From Cercis canadensis (lineage: Eukaryota > Streptophyta > Magnoliopsida > Fabales > Fabaceae), in NCBI GenBank assembly GCA_003255065.1, contig QAOA01002865.1, forward strand, positions 186,001 through 250,000: a DNA stretch of 64,000 bases. The letters run 5' to 3'. Position 1 is the stretch's first letter, and every line of letters begins with the position of its first letter. The notes below the pieces were generated by a model. It saw only the letters and a list, made by a program, of their open reading frames with translations. It had not been told where the DNA came from and searched no databases. Below, piece after piece: positions 25,301 to 36,734 of this stretch. The translations under genes and the position numbers were made by a program.

Positions 25301-28300
25301 CCCTCCTTCTTTCTAACACACAGACAAATGTGCACACAGCCACACAGAGAAAGTCGATAATTAATATATATTATTGTATATAATGTGGATATGCATTATA
25401 ANGGAAGCCAATACAGAATTTCTACAAGAAGAAATTTCTACTATTCATTAAGAGAACTCCTTGGCAGTTCCCCATCTGTATTTTTTGTCCCAGAAGTGTC
25501 ATCATTTGTTTTGATTATAGAATCCTTTATTAAAGAGAAGAAGAGAACTACATTTAATAAAAAAAAAAAAAAAAAGTGTCATTATTTTAATAAAAAATTT
25601 GTGGAATAAATCAGTAACAGGTATGGGGTTGTAAGCATAATCATTTAAATAAATTAAAACAACTATTTCAAATAACTATATCCCACTTCCTCCTTTCATT
25701 TTCCTATACTTTTCTCATCTTCACCTCCACACCTATGCAACTACTTTTTTTTTTTTTTTAAATGAAAGTTTATTTTTATATTTTAAATTATTTTTTCCTT
25801 TCTTGCATACACATTTAGCATGTACCAGCGCCTAGTATTATTAAATAGAGGAAAGAAAGAGTACAAGTAAAAGGAAGGACAAGAAATCCTCCTGGATGAA
25901 AACATTAAGAAAAAATAGAGCAAAAACAAAACCATTCGCTGCTTCAGAGCTGTCCAAACCCGCTGCATGTCTGATTGGGAAACTCCCTTAAACAAACCAT
26001 TTGCAGAGCACCAAAGATAAGACACAACCAATTCTATCCCATTTCACCATTTACTTAATGCTGAGACAGACATATCAAGAAGATATTACCTTATCATCCA
26101 TTGTATCCTTATTTAGAATTGCGTCCATCATACGTCTCATCATAACAGCAACATATATACATTTTGGTCGAAAGTTATTTTGTTTCACCTAATATCAACA
26201 ACAGCAGAAGGAGCATCTTAGACATAGTCCCAGCAATTGGGGAGAAATACATGAATATTTAATCAAATTATCCAAGGAAGAAAACAAATCGGTAGGGGAA
26301 AAAATGCAAAGTCCAAACATCAAAGGATGCTTAAATTTTCAAGATTCAACAAAACATACCAGCACATTCGCAAGAAACACATCTCTCAGGACAGAGAAAG
26401 CTCTGCCTTCCTATGTAAAGGTAAACAAAAGGGCAGAAAAACACAAAAGGTTAATTTATCTACAGCATATACAATGCATAAGTTAAAGAAATACTTGTGT
26501 GTATGCATAAATAGTGGGCTAAAGAGGGGGAAACCTTTTCGGATGAATCACTTGGATACATAGATGACTTCTTGACCTGAACAGCAACACTTAGACATAG
26601 GCAAAAATCAGAAGGAAGAAAAAGATATCTAAATGGATGTAAAATTAAATTCTGAAAAAGGTACCAATTCAAGATTAAAAACAAGACAACTAATAAACTA
26701 TTTTCAACCTCAAGGCATTAAAAACAAGGTGCAAAATTATAACAATCATTAGACAAGATTAAAAAGAATAACATACCTTTGACTCAAGGTACTCCAATGC
26801 TTGCTCCCGGGTATATACACCACTTTTTGCACATTCCTGATAAAGGGGCAAGGGCAACATATTCAAGAGTTTAACAATAGCACAAATAACTACAAAACTG
26901 TCACCACAAGAAGCAGTTTGTAAATACACACATAAAGATGAGCAGAGCAGTCTGTAATACACTTTATAAGTTACTAGTTTCTCTTGGGATAGTACGAGCA
27001 TGTGCACAAGAATTTTGTGCTTGATGTAAAAACAGTATTTATGTCAATTACCTCAATGGAGGGCAAAAGTAAGGAACTATAACGAGGATCTCTTCCAACC
27101 ATTTGTACCACCTCTTGATCACTCTCCATTCCCATAGCTTTCATTACCACCATAATAGGAACCTATAGAAAACTATAATAAGAAAAGATTCACAAAAGCC
27201 TAATCTTAATGGGAAGAGAGGGATAGTTAGTTAGCATCGTTGACAATGTGTAATTCAAAAAATGAAAACCTTTTTCGGAAATTGATTCAATTGTAACCAG
27301 ATCTTCTCTTTTTCCATCACGATAACTGTTTTACTTTTTATTGCCTCTGTGCTGCTTGTAACAGATGCAGAAATGCTGAAAGCAAAAGTAGGATAAGAAA
27401 TACAGATAAAGACACCATATACACAGTAATTTGATAATTTGAAATAGTGGATAAGTCAATAAAAACAATCACATTGAAAGTTTTGAATACTATTTTAATA
27501 ATTCAATCACCATATAAAGCAATTGCAGCAGAATCCCCTACAAAGCCACTGTAATCTCGACCAACAAAATATCCAACTTTTATTTTTGATCATGTAAAAT
27601 AGGACTCCATCACATTAAATATCAGTTACCTCAAAGGAATATTAGAAAAGGGCAATATCAGACAGGAATCAGTGAATCATCTTTCATAAATAATCAAAGC
27701 AAAAATGGAATTACAAGCAAACATCATTTTTTATCAGGAAAGAGAAATCCAGATTTGCTTAACTACCAGAAAAATGGAATTACAAGCAGCCACCTAAGTA
27801 TATAAGAAAATCACTGCACAAGAAGCAACTTGCAAGATGCTGTCACCTTCTTAAAACCTATGCTTTTACAAAACATTTTTTTTTCTTTTTCTTTTTATAA
27901 GGCTTCATACTTCCATTTAATGCATGCTTATAAGGCTTGCAATGTGACAAATGACAATCACAATCACCAATCAAGCCACTACAAAATATCCACCAGCTAC
28001 AAACAAGGTTGACTAAATTTGAGCTTGTGAAACAAAAAATTTAAATTGAACACTTGATCTAGGATATTGAATACAATAACTCATCCATGAAACCAAACTT
28101 CCCAATTTGCAGCATGAGATTCTCTGTGCTTCAAAGCTTCCCTCAGTTAACGTGGGGAAAAAAGAAAGTGTGCATCACTTTGACAAGAGTCACAAGACGA
28201 TGGTACCCATTATGAGAAACAACTTATACCCAAGAGCACTCGAATAGGGAAAAGAGAGATCAGCCCAGAATCGTACATGTATGGTTTGCATGTACATATT

Positions 28301-30389
28301 TAAGTATAATCAAACATGAAATGTGAAGAATAAGGCATAAACAGAACCCAGAAGAACCACTTACTTTCCCTTTTTGTCAATGTCAATAATTATTCTATTC
28401 TTCGAAAGTTGCTCTTGTATTAAAATGACCTGAAATAGATTGGCAGCATCATAATAAGCAAATAACAAGAAACTATTTGGAAGAAAATCAAAAAGAAAAG
28501 TGTTCTGACAAGTTAAGAGAAAAGAAGAAATAAAAGCAACTCTTGATAATCCTTAATCAAAAGAAGTGACCTCAACAACTTCAAAATGTGATTCTCAGAT
28601 GCCCAACCAGACATTAGCAAACATATACAGCAACTTTCAGTTCGGCCCTCATAGTCTTATCAATTAGCTCTCTTAAATTATATATCATGCCCTTGTCAGC
28701 TAGTACCTAACAGATTAAAAGCCTGACTGTTTCTGAGACATAGAAAAGCTTTCAAGAAAAGAGTCAGAATATCACCTTCTCTGTCCCTTTGATTATAAAA
28801 TACCCTCCAGGATCAAGGGGGCACTCACCTACTCAATGGAAAAATGAAGGTAAACTTTGTAAGCAACTACAAAGCATGCAAAAGAAAAAGGAACAGAGTC
28901 CAAGAGCAGTTTCTTTTAAACAAAGAAGAACTTATTCAGAAGTGTTAGAAGAGTAAGAATTTATATTCTGTCGATACGAACCAAGTTTTGCAAGTTCAGC
29001 TTCATCCTTATTATAAAGGACACAACAAGAACTCCGTAGCATAATGGGCATTACTCCAATCATAACGCCTTTCTGCAAGAACAGACCCATATAAAATACT
29101 GAAAATCTGCCAACTTCAGATTATAGTAGAGTTTGAATACCTTGTTCTGTGGCGTTGTCTGACCAGGACTTCCTTGAGTATACTCAACATTAACAAGTAT
29201 AGGGGCTGCATATCTTGTGAGAGATAACATAAATGCATAATGGATTTAGCACAAAATATGAGTAAGATTCTTTCTAGCACAACTCCCAATCATCAAGAGT
29301 ACACAAAAGTTGAATTTATTACTGTTTTCTTTTACTTGCAATATCATGGAACTTAACAGAACAAGTAAGAGTATACTCTTGCATATTGATCAAAATCACA
29401 TCAATAGCTAAGAAATATCCAATTAGAAACATAAAATGATGTTTCTGAGGGAAATAAATCATACGTCTGGTCAGATAAACGACATGTCTGTGGAGTGACT
29501 TTCTCCCTACTACCGTCTATTACAATTGAAGGTTCACCAATTTTGACATCCTTAAACCTGCAAATAAGCTTATATATAATCAGTAAAGCAACTTAAAGTA
29601 CTTTTAATCAATTAAGAGTAAGACTAAATAAATTGCCTGCCATGATTTATCAGAATTAAACAATTTAGAAAATCCAAGGTTTCATCTATAAGCTAAAAGT
29701 ACGACTCCATTTTTCAATTGCGCCATTTTGAATATTTCAATCCTTAAAATTAAAAGCTGTAAACTTAATGGAAAAAAATACAATAGAAGTTAGACAATGT
29801 AACCATTATTTGTACCTCAGATAAACATCTGGATGCTTAGTTGCTACTATACGGTCATTAGCACGAACGATCTTTTTTATCTCAGTTTTGACAAAGTAGT
29901 TAAACGAATCCAAATGTTGCTTCACCAATCCTCTCACCTAGAAAATTCAGTATAACAACACCCAGTAATTGATAGTAATAATCAAATATCTCATACCCAT
30001 CAACAAATGTAAAATGTATATTATACAATGAGTTACCTTTAAGAACTCAGGAAGAAGTTGGTATTTGTCAACAGCAGATTTTACAGGAGCAGTAAGGAAT
30101 TGCTTGTCAATGCCCGAACCACCAAAAGGATAATTGGGTAATTGCTTGCCAACACTGAAACTTAGTTGTTGAAAACAATGAAAACTTAAATTGGTATATA
30201 GAAAACGAGAATCAACTTCATCCACACACAATATTAAGGCGAAAAAATAATAAAAATTGATCAAAAAGCTAAAACAAGAACCCAAAAATCAAGCGGGAAA
30301 ATGCAGAAATATGAAAGAGGTGAAGGAGAAATTACGCACGGTTGGTTCTGCTTTTCTGGTTCTTGCAAGGAATCCTGCTTCAGACCCAT
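13332..30389 (-). CDS. NRPC2: DNA-directed RNA polymerase III second-largest subunit
   Basis: Catalytic beta-like subunit of Pol III, which makes tRNA, 5S rRNA and other small RNAs in the nucleus. Thirty-eight exons could be joined with consistent GT-AG sites; they sum to 3504 nt, i.e. 1167 aa, close to the roughly 1160 aa expected. Start 30389 (MGLKQDSLQ), stop 13332. Landmarks: [17 protein letters not shown] (exon 3), [19 protein letters not shown] (6-7), [20 protein letters not shown] (17), [20 protein letters not shown] (19), [19 protein letters not shown] with the metal-site acidic residues around 775-778 (27), [12 protein letters not shown] at about 919-930 (31), [18 protein letters not shown] (32), and zinc cysteines near 1110, 1113, 1128 and 1131 (37). 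Exon ends (high to low): 30389-30340, 30154-30037, 29937-29816, 29557-29465, 29213-29141, 29072-28982, 28828-28776, 28429-28365, 27375-27270, 27162-27052, 26836-26777, 26576-26535, 26410-26360, 26188-26090, 25258-25199, 25110-25018, 23663-23562, 23377-23267, 23132-23016, 21921-21805, 21695-21615, 20876-20772, 20691-20611, 20517-20386, 20294-20250, 19507-19430, 19364-19225, 19126-19036, 18219-18092, 17997-17862, 17776-17646, 16979-16854, 16771-16716, 16233-16163, 15662-15578, 14220-14117, 13635-13507, 13382-13332. No break seen. Confidence 0.95.
14770..15250 (-). mobile_element. LINE (L1-type) reverse transcriptase fragment in NRPC2 intron 35
   Basis: Minus-strand translation gives NSTFINLVP, then after a one-base shift [40 protein letters not shown] and [18 protein letters not shown]. 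This is the block order of the fingers and palm entry of plant non-LTR reverse transcriptases. Only about 100 codons remain, and the part around KVKDYRPI is duplicated. It is a dead insertion spliced out with the intron. Confidence 0.75.
14953..15250. repeat. Tandem duplication, about 150 bp, two copies
   Basis: The unit beginning ATTGATGGGCCTATAATC is present at 14953-15103 and 15104-15250 with few differences. It covers part of the LINE fragment plus adjacent AT-rich DNA, so the duplication came after the LINE insertion. No N is at the junction. Confidence 0.85.
15709..15907. repeat. Tandem duplication, about 99 bp, two copies
   Basis: AATAGTATGGAGATGACTAG through GTCTGCTCAACTCAA occurs twice in direct succession in NRPC2 intron 34, differing at only a few bases. 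No N is present, so it is probably real and recent. Confidence 0.85.
18400..18655 (+). mobile_element. LINE 3' end fragment in NRPC2 intron 28
   Basis: Sequence running from about 18415 through CTATTTGTACTCCTTTTTCTC to an AT-rich stretch ending in a poly(A)-like run near 18650 resembles the 3' tail of plant L1 elements, lying on the + strand, opposite to the host gene. No long coding block is retained. Confidence 0.45.
21217..21310 (-). repeat. LINE-tail-like dispersed repeat, copy in NRPC2 intron 21
   Basis: The motif TTAATAAAGAGGAAGAAAGAGTAC and its relatives recur at 22814-22960, 25830-25990 and 33888-33990. On the minus strand it reads GTACTCTTTCTTCC followed by TTTATTAATA and ends A-rich, like the 3' tail at 18600-18650. 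Shared origin from one LINE family is inferred. Confidence 0.4.
22090..22384 (-). mobile_element. tRNA-derived SINE candidate in NRPC2 intron 19
   Basis: On the minus strand TAGCGTAATGG (22375-22365) fits the Pol III A box at 10 of 11 positions and GGTTCTATCCC (22319-22309) the B box with one mismatch. Spacing is about 46 bp, as in tRNA-derived SINEs. The body downstream has no tRNA cloverleaf continuation. The 3' end near 22090 is uncertain and no clear target duplication was found. Confidence 0.6.
22814..22990 (-). repeat. LINE-tail-like dispersed repeat, copy in NRPC2 intron 19
   Basis: TTCATTAGAAAGGAGAAAGGGTACAAC followed by a stem-like AAGGATAAGCTATCCTT belongs to the same set as 21217 and 33888. 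The paired GGATA/TATCC segment is shared with the 33.9-kb copy. Confidence 0.35.
24000..24298 (-). mobile_element. tRNA-derived SINE candidate in NRPC2 intron 16
   Basis: The minus strand shows TGGCTTGGTGG (24289-24279), an A-box match at 10 of 11, and GGTTTGAGTGT (24244-24234), a weaker B box, at proper spacing. The tail near 24000-24057 is an AAAAC-rich simple repeat, interrupted by N at 24022 with a duplicated AGGAAGGCACTCCTC. Confidence 0.55.
25760..25990 (-). repeat. LINE-tail-like dispersed repeat, copy in NRPC2 intron 14
   Basis: TATTATTAAATAGAGGAAAG and AAAGAGTACAAGTAAAAGGA belong to the same family, followed by a longer 3' part with AATCCTCCTGGATGAAAAC. Confidence 0.35.
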
Positions 30390-30419
30390 AATCGATCAAG
30401 TGCGAAGTTGTTCTTAGCT

Positions 30420-31395
30420 TGATTTGTCAGTAATGTCTAAACCTGAACCAGTGAACCGTTCCGTTTTTCCTTTTTAGTTGAGCAGCATGGTAGTGTCAAA
30501 CTCAAAAACCCTTCAAAACCCCTTCCAGGTTTATATTTATAGTTTAACTTTTTTTTTTTTTAATTCTCGCTCCATTTATAAAAGAGAAGGCATTTTGATT
30601 CATTTATTTGTGAAAAAAAAATTAGGGCTATCACATGATAAAAAGTTTTAAAGAAAAAATGAATAGGTATGAAAATTTGAACTTGTTTTGTCTATAGTTC
30701 GTTGCACAGTAAAATGAACAAAATACTACTTATTATATGGAAAATAGTAAAATATGTTGTTGACATAGCCACATACTTTACACACACTAACCACATGTTT
30801 AAAAGGTATTTTGGTCATTACGTTACATTGTGTGATGAACTAGAGAGAAAATAAATTTATTTTTTCATACCTAAGATTCATTTTTCCAATTTAAAAACAT
30901 TATTATGAAACTATTTTAATTACTTTAAATTTAGTATATTTATTTGTTAAATTATTTAGTTATGGTTATTCTGCCTATGTCTAAACATGATAATCACATT
31001 TATAAATAAAATAATTACATAACATTAAAAAATATTTTAGATATTTTTTTACAATGTAGCAAGCACATTCTTTGAGATTTTATCTTTTTAGCACTTTATG
31101 GTGATTTGTTCTAAGTGTTAGAATCATATACGAAATGACTTATAATTGAGTGGTACATAGGTCATTCTTTTTTATATTCGAATTAGAATTATAGTCGAAA
31201 AAAAAAAACCCTTAAAACAATTCTCTCTTTCTCTTTTGGGCATTCAATTTTAGTTTGTTAATGAAATTTATATTGTTACATGTGAATATATATATATATA
31301 TATATATATTACTGAACATTTTTTTCCTTAAAATTTGAAGAATGCTCAAATATTACATTTTTTTATTTAATTTTAAATGCAACATATCTTTAGGA
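30420..31395. other. NRPC2 5' flank and AT-rich intergenic DNA
   Basis: The NRPC2 promoter should lie in about 30400-30600. No convincing TATA box or other motif was found. The rest is AT-rich with an (AT)n microsatellite at about 31289-31310. Confidence 0.4.
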
Positions 31396-31985
31396 GGTTC
31401 TTTCACCTAAATATTACAATTCAAAAATAAAATTATTTATTTATTATACTTTCTAACTTATTTATCTAAATATTATACTTTAAAAAAATAAAAATAAAAA
31501 ATGAAATATGACTTTTGGGGCCCAACAAACAAATTGGGATGCCTCGCAGCGTGTTCATTGTGGACACACCATGTGGCAAATGGTGCATCCACTCTTATCC
31601 CTCAAGCTAAAAGGGACTTTGACCATGAAGTTGTATTTCCCAATCAAAATGATTTGAACAGTGTGTTTCTTATGCATTTGCAATAATAAATTTTTGTGAA
31701 TTCCAACACCTCATGAAGTTGTTTTTCCAATCAAATGCTTTGAACAGTGTGCTTCTTATGCATTTGCAATAATAAATTTTTGTAAATTCCAATGCCTAGA
31801 ACAAGTGGATGCACCATTTGCCATGTGGTGTGTCCACACAAAACACGTTGCGGAGTATCTGGCATGTCCGCCAGCCCCACATGTCAGATTTTTTTAAAAA
31901 AGACATAATATTTAAGTAAACAAATTAAAAAACATAATAAATATGTAATTTTGTTTTTGAATTACAATATTTGGGTCAAAGGCCC
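31396..31985. mobile_element. Inverted-repeat element related to the 43-kb Pack-MULE
   Basis: Long terminal inverted repeats (roughly 31396-31600 and 31800-31985) pair over about 190 bp: the left begins GGTTCTTTCACCTAAATATTA and the right, reversed, GGGCCTTTGACCCAAATATTG. Farther in they share GTGTCCACA-rich and GGTGCATCCACT blocks. The core holds two tandem copies of an 87-bp unit (31625 and 31712) ending in TTGCAATAATAAATTTTTGT. No target duplication is clear because the right flank is duplicated across the N at 31996. Termini and the GTGTTC/GGACAC block resemble the 42963-43875 element, so the same MULE-like family is inferred. The open frame at 31501-31686 lies in the repeat and is not counted as a gene. 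Confidence 0.65.
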
Positions 31986-32485
31986 GCAAGCAAAGNCAAT
32001 ATTTGGGTCAAAGGTCCGTAAGCAAAGAATATAATTCTAAAAAGTGCTTCTTACCCCTCTTCTCAAAGAATAATGTAGGAGACATTTTCCCATGTATTTA
32101 TTCTATATTTATATATTTAAATTAGACTATTATGACCATTTTCTGCTTTTAAGTCATAGTATGATAATATATACAAACTTTTGGATAGTTAAACAACCAT
32201 TTGTTAGGACCATCATTCAAACCAATGTCAGTATAGGCTCATAAACTTTCCATTAATTTGGTCGCAAGGATGGATGGAATAGTGAATTCAGAACTTCTAA
32301 ATGCACCAAGAATGGTTTTTAAATTTTATTCATGCAGTATACATGGCTTCCATGAACCCTAGTTCATGTATAACTTGGTATGGCTATTATAATTGTATGA
32401 AAAATTATACTATTGAACATTGATTCAGAACAAATTTCACTGCCATGTTTTTGCAGAAAAAAAGTAACTACATAGCTTTAATAGC

Positions 32486-35080
32486 CTATGAGACAATATT
32501 CTCACTAGAGTTCTCTGCTTGAATTTGAGGAGCTTCTACTGAAGAGCTTTCAGGCTGGACAGAAGGTACTTCACTCTGGCTAGGTACTGATGCTTGAACA
32601 ATTTCTGGTGGCTTAAACTTGCTGATGTAGTAAGTAAGTGATGGTCCAGAGTATTCAGCTGTCTGCACTTGAGGTGGACTATTTTTACTAACTTGTAGCA
32701 GTACCGATGAAGCCGCAGCAACAAATATCAGACCAAGGCCTGCAGCAATGGCTGCTGTGTTCTCAGATCCATCAGATGAAGAACCTGCAGTTCCTGAGCT
32801 TATTGCACTTTCTGCCACATACACTGATGGCTGCAAAGGTCATGAAGTGTTAGACAAACAAGTAACACCAATGGAAATGTAAGCAAGTTCATGCTACAAA
32901 TGACAATTGAATATTGCCAGTCACCTCAGAGATTTGTCAAATATCAATCCTTTAGCTCTTTGATATCCTTTGTCAAGTTCACATATTGTATTTTATCAAA
33001 AATAAAGAAAGGTTAATGGAATGTATGAACTTTAAAATTTCAATTCTTGGTCTTTTTTTTTTCTGAGGTGTGAGCAATGAGTTGTACCCTCTTGGTGTCT
33101 TTGGTTAACTTCATACTTGCACAACATATAGGGGAAAAGATGAATCAATGGAAATGCGCTTTTCTCATTAGTTTGGTTTCACATGATGAATTCTTCAATT
33201 TAACACAGTCTGTTGAACTTGGCAGTTTATGTCAAAATTGAAATTCAATTACCCAAAACCATCTCTTACTACACCTAATTTGGTTGTGTTACATTTTCTC
33301 TAAGATGAACATTAGAATTGAAAGGATTCAAAAATATGAGAAGGCTGAAAAAAAAAAAAGAGAAATATATGCAAAATCTTAAGTAGTTGAAGAACTCAAA
33401 AAACTAACCTCAACTGAATATATGTTTGTCTGCCCAGCAGTGTCCTTCTCAACATAGCCTGTCCAACCGCGTTTACGAGGAGGAAATGTACCCACCACTT
33501 TGGTTTTCTCCTCTGCTAACCATTCAACACTGACCTTCCCAACCTAAAAACACCACAATCAGAAGATTAGCTTTCTTTAGACCTTATCATTTCATGTGTT
33601 CAGTTATGTAAAATGCAGCAAGAAATCATACATGGACACGAAGCTTTCTCCCTAGTTCATTGTGAGCTATATGCATGACGGTAGAAGGAACATCTTGATT
33701 AATTATTTAATTAGAGATAAACAGAACAACCATTGGAAGGATTTGGATCCGATCATGTTACATGACTCATGTTGAAAGGAAATGCTGATGTGGCAGTACA
33801 CTATCAATGGTTCAGAACATGAGTCACGTAACATAACCGGATTTAAATCCTTCCAATGATTGTAAACACACAGGGCAATATTTTTTTTTTCGATAGAAGA
33901 AAAATTTGTATTAAGAAAGGGAGAGTACAGAAAGAGAGGAGGATAAACTATCCTCCCTAAAGCAAACACATAAAAAAACAGCATAAAAAATAAAAGAGAA
34001 CATCAATTTAATGCCTATCACAAAGTACAAACTGACAAATAAACTACTAGAAAGAAAAAAAATCATTACAAGTTTTGGTACATTATGCTTTTTACAAAAA
34101 ATTCACATCCACATACGTGCTTGACTTTTGGCGAATTTCCCCAAAACAACAGTTTCTGTTATGAGACAAAGCTTCTCCAGAGTTTCCTAGAGTATACTTC
34201 CCCTCGTTCATCAACATGATTAAGCCATTCAAAGAAACTGCATCAAGCACCAAAATAGACTATACGACTAGTTTGACAATGAATTATTTGCTTATATCTA
34301 TAGTAAGTAGTATACAAAGGATGAAGAAAACTAATGTTGATTGATTTGTTGCCATAGAAAATGACAATTACACATTAAAAATTTTGGGTCTTGAATGTGC
34401 AATGTGAGTGAGCATGCCCTGCACAGACCAAACAAGGTTCAAACCTCTCCTCCTTCTTGTACTCTAAGCTATCATGCCAGTCTTGAAAACAAATTGTGCT
34501 ATCATATTTCTTCTCGAAAATGACTACACTACCTTATTACCTAGAGAAGAGGTCCCAAAAATGCTCAAGTAAAGTGACCCCAATGCCTAGTGATGAGTTG
34601 AAAAGCACTTTAAGCCTTAATCCAATTAGTGAATGTAAGCATATCCAGCTCTAACAATGATAATCTATTAAAAATATGTCTCAATCTAAAAGTAACATAA
34701 GAACTCGCCAAATTCCCCCCTTTCCCTTTCCTGGGGGTTCTATTTGCAAAATAACTATGAAGCTATTTATATTACTGTATTTCCACGACTCAACTTCTCC
34801 ATTTCTCATGTTTTCCCACATTTTCTCTGCTACCAAACAAAACAAAAGAAGCCCATAAATTAAGAAATGGGTAAAATTAAAACAACCCTATATAAATAAA
34901 TGAACTCACTTCCTTATCAGGAGCACATTCTTCATCATTGCAATCAGAGTCATCCGAGGAAGCTCTCACTGTGAACAAGTAGGAATTTCGCTTACCCCCT
35001 CTTTGGTGTTTCATGAAGAATCTGCGGGAAGAAAACGCGCAAGTGTTGGCTGCTACGGTGGCTTGTAATGCACAAGCCAT
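32486..35080 (-). CDS. MPH1: MPH1-like thylakoid proline-rich protein (maintenance of PSII under high light)
   Basis: Three exons: 35080-34910, 33543-33409 and 32830-32486, 651 nt in all, giving 216 aa. The N-terminus (MACALQATVAANTCAFSSRR) is Ser/Ala-rich and basic, as in chloroplast transit peptides. A conserved middle block, VEWLAEEKTKVVGTFPPRKR and GWTGYVEKDTAGQTNIYSVE, is followed by one hydrophobic segment (about residues 127-149, AAIAAGLGLIFVAAASSVLL), then SGPSLTYYISKFKPPEIVQ and a Pro/Ser/Glu-rich tail. This layout matches my recollection of the plant MPH1 family, which protects photosystem II in strong light; the name is from memory of the family, not from a search. A TATA-like box lies about 230 bp upstream. 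Intron 1 holds a MITE and a LINE-tail-like repeat. Confidence 0.75.
32837..33408. other. MPH1 intron 2, no embedded feature
   Basis: Apart from simple A-rich and T-rich runs, nothing is recognised in this intron. Confidence 0.4.
33719..33880. mobile_element. Palindromic MITE in MPH1 intron 1
   Basis: CCATTGGAAGGATTTGGATC at the left is mirrored by GGATTTAAATCCTTCCAATG at the right, and TGTTACATGACTCATGTT by AACATGAGTCACGTAACA. About 45 bp on each side pair. The GGATTTGGATCC and ACATGACTCA words recur in the MITEs at 42.8 and 49.8 kb. Confidence 0.65.
33888..33990 (-). repeat. LINE-tail-like dispersed repeat in MPH1 intron 1
   Basis: TTAAGAAAGGGAGAGTACAG and AGGATAAACTATCCT match the copies in the NRPC2 introns at 21.2, 22.8 and 25.8 kb. 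It directly abuts the MITE. Confidence 0.35.
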
Positions 35081-35311
35081 TGTTGGTGATTGAAGGGTGA
35101 CGATGTTACTCTACAATTGAAGCTTGAAGGCAAATGATCCCACCAAATCTTCTCAAAGGACCAGAAAAAAACCCAGCAAGTGGTTCTAAGAAAGTTTGAA
35201 TTTTCAGCAAGAAAACGAGATTTTGTTTTGGTGGCAGTGAACTGAGGTGAAGGAAAGCAGAGGTTTTTGGATGTGTGTCTCGTGGTGGAGCTTAAAAAGA
35301 CGTTGAGTGGG

Positions 35312-35319
35312 CTATATAT
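35312..35319 (-). promoter_or_regulatory. Putative TATA box of the MPH1-like gene
   Basis: The minus strand reads CATATATAGCC about 230 bp upstream of the ATG at 35080. A transcription start near 35285 would give a leader of about 200 nt. Position and sequence only. Confidence 0.4.
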
Positions 35320-35439
35320 GAACAGGTACTTGGGAAAAAAATCTGGGGGTAACTTCCAAAATATTTTAAGGTGGTGGGTCCATTGTTTGTAGCCTACTGA
35401 ATACATAATCGCAAGAAAAATAGTGATCAAACAAATATT

Positions 35440-36734
35440 TTCAACAATTTTTTTGAAATTTTGTGTTTTAAATAATTATTTTTATTTATGCAATAAATAA
35501 AATGTTATTATTTTTAAGTTCTTTTGACTGCGATTTTAAATTTGAAATAAAACTAATAAATTAAATTTATATTATTGTACTTTTGGCTATAAACCGTTTA
35601 ATAAAAAATTTATTGTTTTGACTTAAGATTTTATGTAAAGATAAAATTATGCAATTATATTTACTAGTCTATTTGTCACATACATTGAACTTGCCCTAAA
35701 GTAGAGAAAAACAAAAGGAAAACCTGAAAGAGAGGTGTTTGTGTTGCATAAAATAAAAAAGTAACACTATATATTTATAGAAGGGTTTAAAAAGAAGTAT
35801 AATCCTTTTATAATTAAAATATTAAAGATTAGACATACGTGTAATTTTTTCTAATTTAAATATAAGAATATTTTAGGTGTGCAAAATATTGTTTTACAAA
35901 GGACATTATTGACAATCTAAATAATTTTGCTACATCCTTATATTTTATATATAATATAGATTAAGAAGTAGAACAATTTTAATTTATAATTCACATAACC
36001 AAAAGACATTCAATGATATAGCGTTTAGTATTCTATCATGAAAGTTTCATGATATATAAACTCCAATAAAACAAATAACCTAAAGAAATAAAAAATAAAT
36101 AAATGTTAGATATTAGTAGACTATTGAATAAAATTTTAAGTGAGCTCATTAAAATTTTAATATGATAATTCAAATATATTTTTTTTTTCATGCTTCTAAA
36201 AGAATGTAAGAGTATTATTTTATTTTATATATTATTTGTTTATTTTCTTCTTGTAAATTTCTTATTTATTTGATAAGTAGACGCCATGCTAAGAACTCCC
36301 AATTCACAAAATCAACAAACCCGTGGGCCATTGCAAACCATGAAAATCTAAGGTCAATCTTCCGCTGTTTGAACCTAATTGGAAAGGTTCTCATTCACAT
36401 CATCACTGGAAGCGAATTTAAACCCATTTGGCCTAGCCTAATCGAGTTAATTTTATCATGAATTAACATGAAAATAAATAGACAAATAAAAGAATATGGA
36501 AAAATTAATAAAATATCAAGATATTGCACGCTTAGTACATAATTTATTTTCACTATTACAACTCCATTTCCCCCTTTTTCTTTCTTTTGATTTGTCCATT
36601 TCCCCATTTTTACTCATAGGAGAGGTAAAAATAAATAAAATTATGCGGAAGTGATACTTGAAAGTTGCAAAACTGTGCAACAATCAAAGAAGCTCTCGGA
36701 TTGTAGATTCGAAGTTATCAGACAGTCTCTTGCT
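35440..36734. other. AT-rich intergenic DNA between MPH1 and choline kinase
   Basis: No gene or bounded repeat is seen. The stretch is extremely AT-rich. The segment next to 36734 is the choline kinase 3' UTR. Confidence 0.4.

Noticed and set aside
35053-35430. 125-codon frame upstream of MPH1
   Set aside because: It overlaps the MPH1 start in another frame and covers the leader and TATA region; no similarity recognised.
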